Shown: positions 1 through 7,821 of the stretch, piece by piece
Layout: the number at the start of each line of letters is the position of its first letter
Numbering within the stretch: the stretch's first letter is position 1
Assembly: GCA_018266475.1 (NCBI GenBank)
Contig: JAFEAI010000278.1
Coordinates: 1 to 34,793, forward strand
DNA length: 34,793 bases
Direction: 5' to 3'
DNA from: Bacteroidota bacterium
Lineage (GTDB): Bacteria; Bacteroidota; Bacteroidia; Flavobacteriales_F; PHOS-HE28
Position numbers and translations under genes: made by a program
The notes under the pieces: model-generated
What the model saw: only the letters and a program-made list of their open reading frames with translations
The model's database searches: none
What the model was told of the DNA's origin: nothing

Positions 1-1406
1 TATACGGCCACCTGCACGGTATCCTGCGCGGTGCATCCGTTCAGGTTCACGGCCACGTGGTAGCTGCCCTGGGCGGTTACGGTGAAGGTGGCGGCGGTGC
101 TTGCATCCTGCCAGAGGTAGGTGGCACCGGGCACGGCGGCGTTCAGCAGCAGGGTTTGGCCTGCGCAAATGGCGGTGTCATTCCCCAAGGCCACGGCGGG
201 CATGGGCTTGTAGCCCACCAGGATGGTGTCTCGCGTGCTGCAGTTGTTGCGGGTTGCCTGCGCCCAGTAGGTGCCGGGCTGGCTTACGCTGAGGGTGGGC
301 GCGGTGGACCCGTCCTGCCAGAGGTAGGTGCTGCCGGGGGAAAGGGCGGAGAGCAGGAGCGTGCTTCCCGCGCACAGCACGGTATCCGGGCCGAGGTGAA
401 CGGTGGGTGAAGGGTTATATGTGATGTTAACCTGGTCGCTGTTCGCGCAGTTGTTGGCGGTAACGGTAACTGCATAGGTGCCGGGCTGCGTTACGTGGTA
501 CACCGGATTGGTGCTTCCGTCCTGCCACGCGTATGTGCCTCCGGGCACGGTTGTGGTCAGGTTCACCACATCCCCGGGGCACAGGGCGAGGTCCGGGCCC
601 AAGTTGACGGCAGGCAGCGGGGTTACGGACACATGGATGGTATCGCGCAGGACCACCGTGGCGGAGATGTTGATGTCGTCGATGCCGAAATCGTCGCCGA
701 TGCCATCGGCGGAGGTGACGTGGAGGCATGCGTTCACGCTGGTCTGGCCGGGCCCTGCCGTCCAGGTGGTGGTAAATTGCTGCCAGCCGGCGGCATACGG
801 GGGGAAGGTGAAGTCGGGCCATTGTGCAAGCGCGCCGTCCATGTACCACAGGATGCGGGCGGGGGTGGCATTGCTCAAGGTGCGTCCCCGAAAGGTCATG
901 GTGTAGGTCTGGCCCGGGCAGCAGGTGATGGTTTGGCACCATACATCAAGCTGGTTGTTGGCCCAGCTCACATATCCGCCGTTGCCGATGAGGAAGTTGC
1001 CGTTGCCGGTGCCCTGGAACTGGTTGTGGTACCAGCTGGCATTGGGGCCCACGGTGTAGTATCCTTCGTTTTGGACGTTTATTAGCGAGTAGGTGTATTG
1101 TGAGCTGAATCCGGTATTGCCCAGCGAAAAATCCCCGTTGTACACGCGGTTTCCGCTGGGGTAGCTCACCTGGCACCAGTAATCGCCGGCGGTGTTCACG
1201 GTGATGTTCTGCGAGGTGGCGCCGGTGCTCCATAGGTAGTTGGAGAAGCCCGCAGGCCCTTGCAGGATTACGGAGGATCCCTGGCAAATGGTCTTGTCAG
1301 CCCCCAGGTTGATGGAGCAAGTGGGCTGGGCAACTGCCGACAATCCCACCATGGCTGCCATCAGCAGCGCCAAGCCGGATACCGGGGATGTTGTTGCTTT
1401 CTTCAC
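1..1406 (-). CDS. Secreted Ig-like repeat protein, N-terminal part (cut by window edge)
   Basis: The reading frame stays open from a GTG at 1406 to the window edge, giving 468 codons with the C-terminus missing. I chose GTG because an in-frame TGA lies eight codons upstream. Residues 1-26 form a signal peptide (basic start, hydrophobic core, ending SAVA before QPTC). An Ig-like region with the pattern W-STGATSQNITV follows. Next is a domain of about 150 residues that opens NGDFSLGNTGFSS and contains a GNGNFLIGNG motif; it resembles the carbohydrate-binding-like modules common in large exported Bacteroidota proteins. After it come Ig/PKD-like repeats with an exact 207-bp (69-residue) period, each ending in a motif such as QPGTYAVTVTANNC. 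Such proteins usually end in a T9SS sorting domain, but that end lies outside the window. A GAAATTTG box at 1426-1433 (minus) resembles the Bacteroidota -7 element. Ligand and function are unknown. Confidence 0.85.
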   Translation of the reverse strand, partial: MKKATTSPVSGLALLMAAMVGLSAVAQPTCSINLGADKTICQGSSVILQGPAGFSNYLWSTGATSQNITVNTAGDYWCQVSYPSGNRVYNGDFSLGNTGFSSQYTYSLINVQNEGYYTVGPNASWYHNQFQGTGNGNFLIGNGGYVSWANNQLDVWCQTITCCPGQTYTMTFRGRTLSNATPARILWYMDGALAQWPDFTFPPYAAGWQQFTTTWTAGPGQTSVNACLHVTSADGIGDDFGIDDINISATVVLRDTIHVSVTPLPAVNLGPDLALCPGDVVNLTTTVPGGTYAWQDGSTNPVYHVTQPGTYAVTVTANNCANSDQVNITYNPSPTVHLGPDTVLCAGSTLLLSALSPGSTYLWQDGSTAPTLSVSQPGTYWAQATRNNCSTRDTILVGYKPMPAVALGNDTAICAGQTLLLNAAVPGATYLWQDASTAATFTVTAQGSYHVAVNLNGCTAQDTVQVAV

Positions 1407-1477
1407 GCTTAACGTGTTCCACCTTCAAATTTCGGGCCTGGAATGCAAGAGGCACCTGTTGCCATCACCGCAATTGT

Positions 1478-2131
1478 TCACTGGGCCGTCAACACCCGGT
1501 TGATTCCTTGGTAAAGGTGCTCTTCCACCACGGCGAAGTGTAGACGCAATAGATCGCTTACGCGTTGGCTGCGTCCGGTGCTTTCCGCATTGTACACGAT
1601 GGTATTGAAACAGAGCAGGCCGCCTTCGGCCGTGCATTTGCGGAGGTTGCCGATGAAGGGTTCCCCGTCCACGCCGGGGGCCAGGTCCAGTTCATGGCAA
1701 AGGTCCACCAGCACCAGGTGGTACCGGTGGCCATGGCCATGCGCGAAGGCGAGGGCATCGGCTTGCACAAGGTTCAAGCCACCTATGCGGTCCGCGCGGA
1801 AATAGGTGCGGGCCAGGCGGATCATTTCCGGATCGCCCTCCACGCCGACGATGGGCGCCTGCAGGCCGATCTCCTTGCGCAGGATGTGGGCTGCACTGCC
1901 TGCGCCGAAGCCCAGCAGGAGGATGCTTCCGGGGTTCCTTTCCTTCACGCGTTGGTCATCCAGGCATTGCTGCCAGATGGAATGGAGGTTTCCAAAGCTC
2001 TGGTTGGCATTGTTGCTGTTCACCACCAGCTGGCCCTGTTCCCACACCAGCTTCAGCGGCCCGTACCGCCCCGGGCCTTCCCATTCGGTGATCGGCCATG
2101 CATAGCTCAGCAGGCTTTTCAGCAGGGACAT
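1478..2131 (-). CDS. Spermidine synthase-like SAM-dependent methyltransferase-fold protein
   Basis: This is a 217-residue protein of the spermidine synthase / class I methyltransferase fold. The glycine-rich nucleotide loop reads LLLGFGAGSAAHILR and is followed by the acidic strand end VGVEGDPEM. A later VQADALAF segment and VLVDLCHEL match the positions where spermidine synthases place the catalytic or adenosine-contacting acidic residues. It is shorter than a full polyamine aminopropyltransferase (about 280-300 residues) because the N-terminal beta-barrel domain is reduced to about 50 residues, so it may methylate another small molecule instead. The start at 2131 lies 50 bp from the divergent cyclase gene, so the two probably share a control region. 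It is followed on the same strand, 71 bp later, by the secreted repeat protein. Fold assignment is confident; the reaction is not. Confidence 0.85.
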   Translation of the reverse strand: MSLLKSLLSYAWPITEWEGPGRYGPLKLVWEQGQLVVNSNNANQSFGNLHSIWQQCLDDQRVKERNPGSILLLGFGAGSAAHILRKEIGLQAPIVGVEGDPEMIRLARTYFRADRIGGLNLVQADALAFAHGHGHRYHLVLVDLCHELDLAPGVDGEPFIGNLRKCTAEGGLLCFNTIVYNAESTGRSQRVSDLLRLHFAVVEEHLYQGINRVLTAQ

Positions 2132-2158
2132 GGTGCAAAGGTCGCCTTTTGCGGCGAT

Positions 2159-2166
2159 TATCTTCG
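2159..2166 (+). promoter_or_regulatory. Possible -7 promoter box (TATCTTCG)
   Basis: TATCTTCG lies 15 bp before the GTG start at 2182. It differs from the Bacteroidota -7 consensus TAnnTTTG at one position. The same TAnnTTCG form recurs before the genes at 9202 and 23360 and before the tRNA. No convincing -33 TTG box sits at the usual 17-23 bp distance. Confidence 0.4.
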
Positions 2167-2181
2167 CGCGCCCCGTCCGCT

Positions 2182-4347
2182 GTGAAACGCCTTTCCCCCA
2201 TAACCCGCTATAAGCTGCGCAAACTGCTGAAGTATGCGCTGGTAACGGCCACTACGGGTTCGGTGCTGATGCTGTTCGGCGGGCAGGCCGGTTGGAAGCT
2301 GCTGGTGGCCTGGGCATTGCTGGGCATTTGGACGGGCGTGCTGGAGGAGTTCCTGTTCCGCCGCAGGTTCAGGTCCCTTGCCATCCCGCTCCAGTTCATC
2401 GGAAAGGCGCTCGCGGTAAACCTGTTCACGGTGGCGGTGCTGGGCATAGCCTGGCTGGCGGGGCACGGCCGCGGAGTGCCCGTTGCGGAGGGCGTGCGCC
2501 TGCCGTTGGAGGATGTGGTCACGTCCATCGGCATCTACCGCTTTGCGCTGCAGGTGGTGGTGATCACCTCGGTGGCCATTTTGGTGGTGCAGGTGGAGGA
2601 GTTCATGGGCAGGCGCTTTTTCATGGGTTTTCTGCTGGGGTGGTATGACAAGCCCCGTGTGGGGGAGCGCGTGCTGCTAAGCATCGATCTTGTGGGCAGC
2701 TCGGCCTTGAACGAACGGCTGGGGGACCTGCTCTACTTCCGGTTCCTGAACCTGACGCATTCGCTGATGACGGATGCGGTGCTGCGGCATGATGCGGAGA
2801 TCCACAAGTACGTGGGGGATGAGGTGATCTTCATCTGGGACATGGGCACGGGCCTTCAGGCCTACAACTGCCTGGCGCTCTTTTTCGACATCCAGGAGCG
2901 CTTGGAGGCACACCGCCCGCGCATGCTGCGGGAGTTTGGTGTGGCGCCGCAGTTCCGGGGGGCGGTGCATGGCGGGCGCGTGATCACCGCGCAGGTGGGC
3001 CACATCAAACGGGCCATCGACCTTAGCGGAGATGTGATGAACACGGTAAGCCGCGTGCTGTCCCTGGCGAAAAGCCAGCATGCCGACCTGATGGTGACGC
3101 AGGAAATAGTGGACCGCATGCCCGGGGCGCACCTGTCGTACCATTTCGGGGAACCCGTGCCCATGCGGGTGAAAGGGGGCAAGCGCGAGCTGATGGTACG
3201 CACGGTGCAGAAGCTGCCGGGCACCGGGCCGGCACGGCGGAGCGGGGCAAGGAAGGCGGCCATGGCCATAAGCACGGTGGCGTTGCTGCTGCCGCTGGCC
3301 CTATGGGCACAAACCCCGGTGCCGCTGGTGACGTCCTACGGGCAATTCGCGGCCTTCTCGGGCGGGGAGTTCCGCGAGCTGGAAGGGCGCAAGCCGCAGG
3401 CCGTGTTCCAGGGAGGAAACAAGTTGGCCTATATCAACGATGCGGGCGACCTCAAGTTGTACACGGACGGCAAGGTGGCGACGCTGGAGCGCGGAGGGCC
3501 GGTGGATGTGGCGGTTTCAAGGAACCTGATGGCGTGGCAATACGGGCCTGCACTGCGCGTGCCCTTGGCCGACGGCGCGTCCACCATCTGCAGGCAGGTA
3601 GGCCGCTTCACCGTGGGCGACAGCATCATCGCGTTCATCGACCAAATGCAGCACCAGGTAAAGGTGATGTGGAAAGGCAACGTGCTGCCCGTGGCGGATG
3701 TGCTCATGGACAGCGATGTGCCCTGGAAAAGCGGGTCGAACACCCTGCTGCTGTACGACCAGGGCCGCAAGCGCGTGCTGCTCTTCTACCGGGGCCGGGT
3801 ATCCACCTTGTGCAACGGTGACGACCCTTCGCGGTCGGTGCCCGGGGGCGATGTGGTGGCCTTCATGGACGAATACGACAACACCTTCCGCATCTTCGAC
3901 AAGGGAGAGCAGTACGAGGTGGAAGCCTTTGCCCCGCAGAGCTTCCAGGTGGGCGAGGGGCTGGCCGCGCTGGTGAACACATCAGGCACCTTCCGTTGTT
4001 ACCAGGGCGGGCGCATGTGGGATATCATGGACTTCGCCCCGGATGAATACTGGGTGCGCGACAGCGTGGTGGTGTTCCGGGACAGGAACCAGTTCAAGGC
4101 GTACAGCAACGGCGCGGTGGAAACGTTGGAGAGGAACATGCCCGCCCAATGGAACGTGGTGGGCGGCTTGGTGGCCTGGACCGATGAGCGGGGCGTGCTG
4201 AAGGCATTCCGCGCCGGAAAGCGCTACACGGTGGGCACCGAGGCCGGCATTGGGGAATTCAAGGTCTATCCGGGCACCATCACCTACAAGAGCAACGGCG
4301 GGGACACCAAGGTGTGGTGGAACGGCAAACTGTACAGCCATTACTAA
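2182..4347 (+). CDS. Membrane adenylate cyclase fused to a predicted periplasmic beta-propeller
   Basis: The 721-residue protein begins with about four transmembrane helices (residues 10-150). A class III nucleotide cyclase domain follows. Metal-binding aspartates are D169 (in SIDLVGSS) and D213 (in KYVGDE). The residues that select adenine are K209 and D280, and the transition-state pair is N287 and R291 in the segment DLSGDVMNTVSR, so it should make cAMP. Residues 361-380 form a signal-like hydrophobic helix (MAISTVALLLPLALWAQ). The remaining 340 residues repeat a blade-like pattern of about 45 residues, for example VAWTDERGVLKAFRAGKRY, which suggests a beta-propeller exported to the periplasm. 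I prefer GTG 2182; an ATG at 2098 would run into the divergent gene's coding region. It is also possible that translation restarts at ATG 3262 to give a separate secreted propeller, but no stop codon separates the two halves. Confidence 0.85.
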   Translation: MKRLSPITRYKLRKLLKYALVTATTGSVLMLFGGQAGWKLLVAWALLGIWTGVLEEFLFRRRFRSLAIPLQFIGKALAVNLFTVAVLGIAWLAGHGRGVPVAEGVRLPLEDVVTSIGIYRFALQVVVITSVAILVVQVEEFMGRRFFMGFLLGWYDKPRVGERVLLSIDLVGSSALNERLGDLLYFRFLNLTHSLMTDAVLRHDAEIHKYVGDEVIFIWDMGTGLQAYNCLALFFDIQERLEAHRPRMLREFGVAPQFRGAVHGGRVITAQVGHIKRAIDLSGDVMNTVSRVLSLAKSQHADLMVTQEIVDRMPGAHLSYHFGEPVPMRVKGGKRELMVRTVQKLPGTGPARRSGARKAAMAISTVALLLPLALWAQTPVPLVTSYGQFAAFSGGEFRELEGRKPQAVFQGGNKLAYINDAGDLKLYTDGKVATLERGGPVDVAVSRNLMAWQYGPALRVPLADGASTICRQVGRFTVGDSIIAFIDQMQHQVKVMWKGNVLPVADVLMDSDVPWKSGSNTLLLYDQGRKRVLLFYRGRVSTLCNGDDPSRSVPGGDVVAFMDEYDNTFRIFDKGEQYEVEAFAPQSFQVGEGLAALVNTSGTFRCYQGGRMWDIMDFAPDEYWVRDSVVVFRDRNQFKAYSNGAVETLERNMPAQWNVVGGLVAWTDERGVLKAFRAGKRYTVGTEAGIGEFKVYPGTITYKSNGGDTKVWWNGKLYSHY

Positions 4348-4429
4348 GCAGTTGCATGGCATCGCCGGGGAATGGCATTCCAAGGCCCTGGGCAAAAGGG
4401 TGGGGGATGCGCCGGTGCCTACCGGCCTC

Positions 4430-4463
4430 TTGATGCGGCCCGTGGGGGCAGGGGATACCTTTG
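4430..4463 (+). promoter_or_regulatory. Promoter, TTG-N23-TACCTTTG
   Basis: TACCTTTG at 4456-4463 matches the Bacteroidota -7 consensus TAnnTTTG exactly. A TTG at 4430-4432 lies 23 bp upstream, at the long end of the spacing known for Flavobacterium. The box ends 20 bp before ATG 4484, which supports that start over upstream in-frame codons. Confidence 0.55.
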
Positions 4464-4483
4464 CCTTCCCGCCTACCGTCGGG

Positions 4484-5056
4484 ATGAAACACATGCACCC
4501 ATGGCGGTCGTCCGTAGCGGCGGCTTTCCTTTTACTGCTCATGGCTGCGGCCATGCCTGTGCGGGCCCAGCGTTTCCAGGTGGTGCTCTCGGGCAAGGTG
4601 ACGGACATGTACTCGGGAGATCCGCTGCGGGGGGCCTTGGTGCGCGTGCTGAAAGCCGGGCAGGAAGATCAGCAACGGATCACCAAGGGCGATGGCCGCT
4701 ACCGGTTCGAGCTGGAGCGGGGGTGGAAATACGAGGTTTGGTTCAGCAAGAAGCACATGGTGGCCAAGCACGTCATTGTGGACACCCGCGAGATCCCGCC
4801 CTATCCGGACGTGCCGTTCTACGAAATGGACCTGCAGATGACGCTGTTCCCCTGGATGCAGGGCGTGGACCTGGAAGCCTTCCAAGAGGCGGTGGGCCTG
4901 GCGGCCTACAAGGAAAGTGTGCGCAACATGAGCTGGGACACGCCCTACACGAACCAGATGCGGCCCGTGCTCTCCAAAGCAATGGATGAGTACGAAAAGA
5001 CCTACCGCGGGTACTACGAACGGCGGGACCGGCGGGAAAAGGAGGTCTACCGCTGA
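4484..5056 (+). CDS. Secreted carboxypeptidase-regulatory-like domain protein
   Basis: This 190-residue protein has a signal peptide (MKHMHPWRSSVAAAFLLLLM, ending MPVRAQ). A beta-sandwich of the carboxypeptidase-regulatory-like type comes next, beginning VVLSGKVTDMYSGDPLRGAL, with the GDGRYRFEL turn seen in such domains. The last 80 residues carry a motif, ending in DTPYTNQM, that recurs at the same place in the genes at 8489 and 26608: hydrophobic stretch, Phe, about three residues, Val-Gly or Leu-Gly, Tyr or Arg-Phe, then a Trp/Tyr segment and a charged helix. The three are therefore paralogues by architecture. The final residues are rich in Arg, Glu and Tyr. It follows the cyclase gene by 136 bp but has its own promoter-like box. 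No catalytic residues are visible; the role is unknown but extracytoplasmic. Confidence 0.8.
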   Translation: MKHMHPWRSSVAAAFLLLLMAAAMPVRAQRFQVVLSGKVTDMYSGDPLRGALVRVLKAGQEDQQRITKGDGRYRFELERGWKYEVWFSKKHMVAKHVIVDTREIPPYPDVPFYEMDLQMTLFPWMQGVDLEAFQEAVGLAAYKESVRNMSWDTPYTNQMRPVLSKAMDEYEKTYRGYYERRDRREKEVYR

Positions 5057-5321
5057 ACGGGCGGCACCATTGGCGGCACATCACCGAACCAGCCATCCGG
5101 CGGGAGGCCAGCGACAAGGAACGCGGATTCCTCAATGGATCCCCTTCACCGGCGATTTCCGCAACCGCCTGCACCAATAGGCACCTGCCATTGCACCACG
5201 TTGCCGCCCAATGAGGCCGTGGGAGGGACGGTGGCCAAGTGGGAAGCATTGCTGGCCACGGTGGATAGGGTGAACTGGAAGCTCAGGCCAGCCCTTACTG
5301 CTTCGAGCGGTTCATTCGGGC

Positions 5322-5639
5322 ATGAACAAAGCCACTACCTTCGTGCCAATGAACACGAAAAGCACATACAGACGAGTGCGGTTTCATGCAACACTCACCA
5401 CACAAGCAAAAAAGCGTCTCCGTCGGATAAGCGAAGAAGAGGACCGGAGCATGAGCGCGATCCTCAATGATATCATCATGTCCATCACCTTGGGAACGAG
5501 CCGAGCAAAAAGGGATGAAGCGGGCGCACAAGCATTGATTGCAAGGAACCTAGGCGCGTTGAAAGACAAAGTGAGACCTGAAGATTGGGATCGGGATGAT
5601 CGCATCGGAGACATGCTTAGGAAATACGCACGGCAATGA
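5322..5639 (+). CDS. Ribbon-helix-helix-type antitoxin of a PIN toxin pair
   Basis: The 105-residue protein is the probable antitoxin of the overlapping PIN-domain gene. The segment RRVRFHATLTTQAKKRLRR followed by ISEEEDRSMSAILNDII has the shape of a ribbon-helix-helix domain: a short basic strand, then two helices, the second starting Ser-x-Ser-x-Ile-Leu. The C-terminal half is charged and likely wraps around the toxin. Antitoxins of this kind usually bind their own promoter. An alternative start is ATG 5349 (MNTKSTYRRVRF), nine residues in. Its TGA overlaps the toxin ATG. Base composition is clearly more AT-rich than the neighbouring genes, which suggests acquisition by transfer. The 265 bp before it hold no gene that I can support. 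Confidence 0.75.
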   Translation: MNKATTFVPMNTKSTYRRVRFHATLTTQAKKRLRRISEEEDRSMSAILNDIIMSITLGTSRAKRDEAGAQALIARNLGALKDKVRPEDWDRDDRIGDMLRKYARQ

Positions 5640-6064
5640 TCCATGTTCTGATTGATAGCACGGTGCCTTTGAACATCTATTTGGACGGCATCAAAGGACA
5701 AAATAGGCCAGGTCCGAAGGCCAGTGCTGAAGTCATGGCAGCTTCATGGAAGGGCAATATCCATGGGTATATCACCCCCACTGCATACAGCAATGTTATC
5801 TATTTCCTGAACAAGTTCCTTTCACCAGGCGAAGCAAGGGTCAAGGCATCGGACATGCTGGATTCATACGACATCATCGGCCAGGATGAAAGCGTGTTCC
5901 GTGATGCCTTGGCCAGCGGATGGAAGGACATAGAGGATGCAGGACAATACGAGGCGGCACGCAGGAACGCGGCCATCACTCATATTTGCACGAACAACGT
6001 TGACGATTATCCGGTCAAGAACATGAAAGTCCTGACACCGGAAGAACTATTGATGCTCCTGTAA
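5636..6064 (+). CDS. PIN-domain toxin (VapC-like ribonuclease)
   Basis: This 142-residue protein has the PIN nuclease pattern. The first acidic residue is D7 in VLIDSTVPLNIYLD. E32 falls at the second acidic position, D98 or D101 (in WKDIEDAGQY) at the third, and D123 or D124 (in TNNVDDYPVKNMKVLTPEE) at the fourth. That last segment is typical of Bacteroidota PIN toxins, which cleave RNA with bound metal ions. It starts at ATGA inside the antitoxin stop, so the two genes are translationally coupled. The first motif reads DSTV rather than the usual D-x-N/D-V, a small departure. Like its partner it is AT-rich against a GC-rich background. RNA target unknown. Confidence 0.8.
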   Translation: MIHVLIDSTVPLNIYLDGIKGQNRPGPKASAEVMAASWKGNIHGYITPTAYSNVIYFLNKFLSPGEARVKASDMLDSYDIIGQDESVFRDALASGWKDIEDAGQYEAARRNAAITHICTNNVDDYPVKNMKVLTPEELLMLL

Positions 6065-6091
6065 TAAAATGGTACATGAGCAATCGCACCC

Positions 6092-6120
6092 CCCCGCCCG
6101 GCGCGGGGTTTCCCATTTTA
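6092..6120 (+). terminator. Possible terminator after the toxin-antitoxin pair
   Basis: A six-pair all-GC stem (CCCCGC at 6092-6097, GCGGGG at 6103-6108) with a five-base loop is followed by TTTCCCATTTTA. The T tract is interrupted, so strength is uncertain. Confidence 0.45.
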
Positions 6121-6152
6121 CACATCTTGCGCCCCGCGCCATTGCTGCGAAA

Positions 6153-6171
6153 GGCCCGCATCATGCGGGCC
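6153..6171. other. Short hairpin between convergent genes
   Basis: GGCCCGCA at 6153-6160 and TGCGGGCC at 6164-6171 form a perfect eight-pair stem with a three-base loop. No T run follows on either strand. It lies between the convergent toxin and folP genes and may block read-through. The rest of 6065-6354 shows nothing I can support. Confidence 0.4.
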
Positions 6172-6354
6172 GTATCCATTGCCTTGCGGTTGCGTTTCGG
6201 GCCGCTGAAGTTTGCAACGTGTTCAACACACAACCAAGCAGAACAAGGGCGGCTTTGAAAGCCAATGGCTCCGCACTCGTGCGATGCAGACGCTCGCCCC
6301 ACCGCCATTCACCATCCTGGCCCTGGGCAACAGTGCAGGCGCGGCGGTGAAGCG

Positions 6355-7215
6355 CTACACGGTCGGTGCGGATTCCGCATAGGCGGCCAGCAGTTTAATG
6401 GCCTCCATGGCCTGCCTTGCATCATGTACCCGGAGGATGTCCGCGCCGGCAAGCAGGGCCAGCGTGTTAAGCACCGTGGTGCCGTTGAGGGCCTCGGCAG
6501 GTGTGGTGCCCAGCACTTCATTGATCATGCGCTTGCGCGACAGGCCGGCCAGCACTGGCACCCCCAATTGCCGGACGGCAGGCAGTCCCTTCAGCAGCGC
6601 GAAGTTGTGCGAGCGGTTTTTTCCGAATCCGAAGCCGGGGTCCACCACTACGTCCGCTATGCCGGCATGGCGGGCGGCCAGCAGCCGTTCACTGAGGAAT
6701 TTCACCACCTCCGCCAGCACGTCCCCGTAGGCAGGGGCCCGCTGCATGGTGCGCGGCGTACCCTGCATGTGCATCAGGATGTAGGGTGCGCGCACCGCCG
6801 CCACCGTGCGCAGCATGTCCGGGTCCATCAAGCCGGCGCTGATGTCGTTCACCAGGTCCGCGCCGTGCTCCACCGCCTCGCGGGCAATTGCTGCGCGCCA
6901 GGTGTCCACGCTGATCAGCGCATGCGGAAACTCCCGGCGCAGCGCACGGATGGCCGGAAGCACCCTTGCCCGCTCCTCCTCCAGGGGCAGCTCCGCAGCG
7001 CCCGGGCGGCTGCTGGCGCCGCCGACATCCAACAGGGATGCGCCATCCTCCAGGAGGCGCGCGGCCGATGCAAGCACCTGGCCGGTGCTGCCTAAGCGCG
7101 TGGCGGCCACGAAGGAATCCGGAGTGACGTTCAGGATGCCCATCACCACCGGCGGCCGCAAGCACACCAAGCGCCCATGCACGCCCCACACGATATCTTC
7201 GCCCGCGCCCTGCAT
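6355..7215 (-). CDS. folP: Dihydropteroate synthase
   Basis: The product joins 4-aminobenzoate to 6-hydroxymethyl-dihydropterin diphosphate to make dihydropteroate in folate synthesis, in the cytoplasm. Length (286 residues) is normal for the family. The TIM-barrel signatures are all present: VMGILNVTPDSF near residue 25, the pterin-loop LLDVGGASSRPGA, SVDTWRAAIA, VNDISAG, DPGFGFGKNRSHN and the substrate-binding GLSRKRMI near the end. The usual Glu of the STRPG loop region is replaced by Ala in SSRPGA, as in several Bacteroidota homologues. The start at 7215 leaves 30 bp to the divergent DUF1599 gene, so both are likely expressed from one small control region. In related genomes folP and the DUF1599 gene are also neighbours. 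Confidence 0.95.
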   Translation of the reverse strand: MQGAGEDIVWGVHGRLVCLRPPVVMGILNVTPDSFVAATRLGSTGQVLASAARLLEDGASLLDVGGASSRPGAAELPLEEERARVLPAIRALRREFPHALISVDTWRAAIAREAVEHGADLVNDISAGLMDPDMLRTVAAVRAPYILMHMQGTPRTMQRAPAYGDVLAEVVKFLSERLLAARHAGIADVVVDPGFGFGKNRSHNFALLKGLPAVRQLGVPVLAGLSRKRMINEVLGTTPAEALNGTTVLNTLALLAGADILRVHDARQAMEAIKLLAAYAESAPTV

Positions 7216-7216
7216 G

Positions 7217-7232
7217 GCCCCAAAGGTGGGGC
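7217..7232. promoter_or_regulatory. Hairpin/palindrome in the folP-DUF1599 control region
   Basis: GCCCC at 7217-7221 and GGGGC at 7228-7232 form a five-pair inverted repeat inside the 30-bp gap between the divergent starts at 7215 and 7246. It could be an operator or simply part of overlapping leaders; on the minus strand the loop gives CACCTTTG, one base off a -7 box. Confidence 0.3.
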
Positions 7233-7245
7233 TTCAACGGCAACC

Positions 7246-7821
7246 ATGGAAAGGACCCTTCAGCAGTACGACCGGGCCACCGGTGCGTGCATGGACATTT
7301 TTGCCAAGAAGGCACGCGATTACGGCACCGCCTGGCGCATCCTGCGCGTATCCTCGCTGACGGACCAGGTGATGATCAAGGCACAGCGTATCCGCACCTT
7401 GCAGGAGGTGGGGGAGGGCAAGGTGGAGGAGGGCATCCGCCCGGAGCTGGAGGGCATTGTGAACTACGCCGCCATGGCGCTGGTGCAGCTGGAGCTGGGC
7501 GTGGTGGACACACCTGACCTTTCCGCAGTGGAGGCTGAAGCGCATGTGCGGCGGGCCGTGCAGGCGGCCCGTGACCTGATGGCGCGGAAAAACCACGATT
7601 ACGGCGAAGCATGGCGCGCCATGCGCATCAGTTCACTGGTGGACCTGATCCTGATGAAGCTCCTGCGTATCAAGCAGATCGAGGACAACCAGGGCCGCAC
7701 CCTGGTGAGCGAAGGGATCGATGCCAACTTCCTGGATATCCTCAACTATGCCGTCTTCGCACTGATCCACCTGGACCAGGAGGAGCAGGCCTCACTTCCC
7801 GCCGGTGGCAGGGGCGAATGA
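7246..7821 (+). CDS. DUF1599 domain protein (two tandem copies)
   Basis: The 191-residue protein consists of two related helical halves. The first contains IFAKKARDYGTAWRILRVSSLTDQ, interrupted here only for description as KKARDYGTAWR and SSLTDQ; the second repeats this as RKNHDYGEAWRAMRISSLVD. Both are followed by an acidic EG-ELEGIVNYA or EGIDANFLDILNYA segment. This is the DUF1599 family, proposed to act on nucleotides and distantly reminiscent of MazG-type all-alpha pyrophosphatases, but with no proven reaction. I chose ATG 7246 because upstream ATG 7177 would read into folP. Its last 30 bases overlap the end of the convergent gene at 7792. In other Bacteroidota this gene stands with folP, a DoxX-type gene and tpiA, as it nearly does here. 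Confidence 0.85.
   Translation: MERTLQQYDRATGACMDIFAKKARDYGTAWRILRVSSLTDQVMIKAQRIRTLQEVGEGKVEEGIRPELEGIVNYAAMALVQLELGVVDTPDLSAVEAEAHVRRAVQAARDLMARKNHDYGEAWRAMRISSLVDLILMKLLRIKQIEDNQGRTLVSEGIDANFLDILNYAVFALIHLDQEEQASLPAGGRGE

Noticed and set aside
2098-2181. Upstream ATG start for the cyclase gene
   Set aside because: It would overlap the divergent gene by 34 bases and skip the promoter-like box; the extra residues are not hydrophobic or conserved in type.
5135-5470. Open frame before the antitoxin gene
   Set aside because: It overlaps the antitoxin in another frame and shows no domain or signal.
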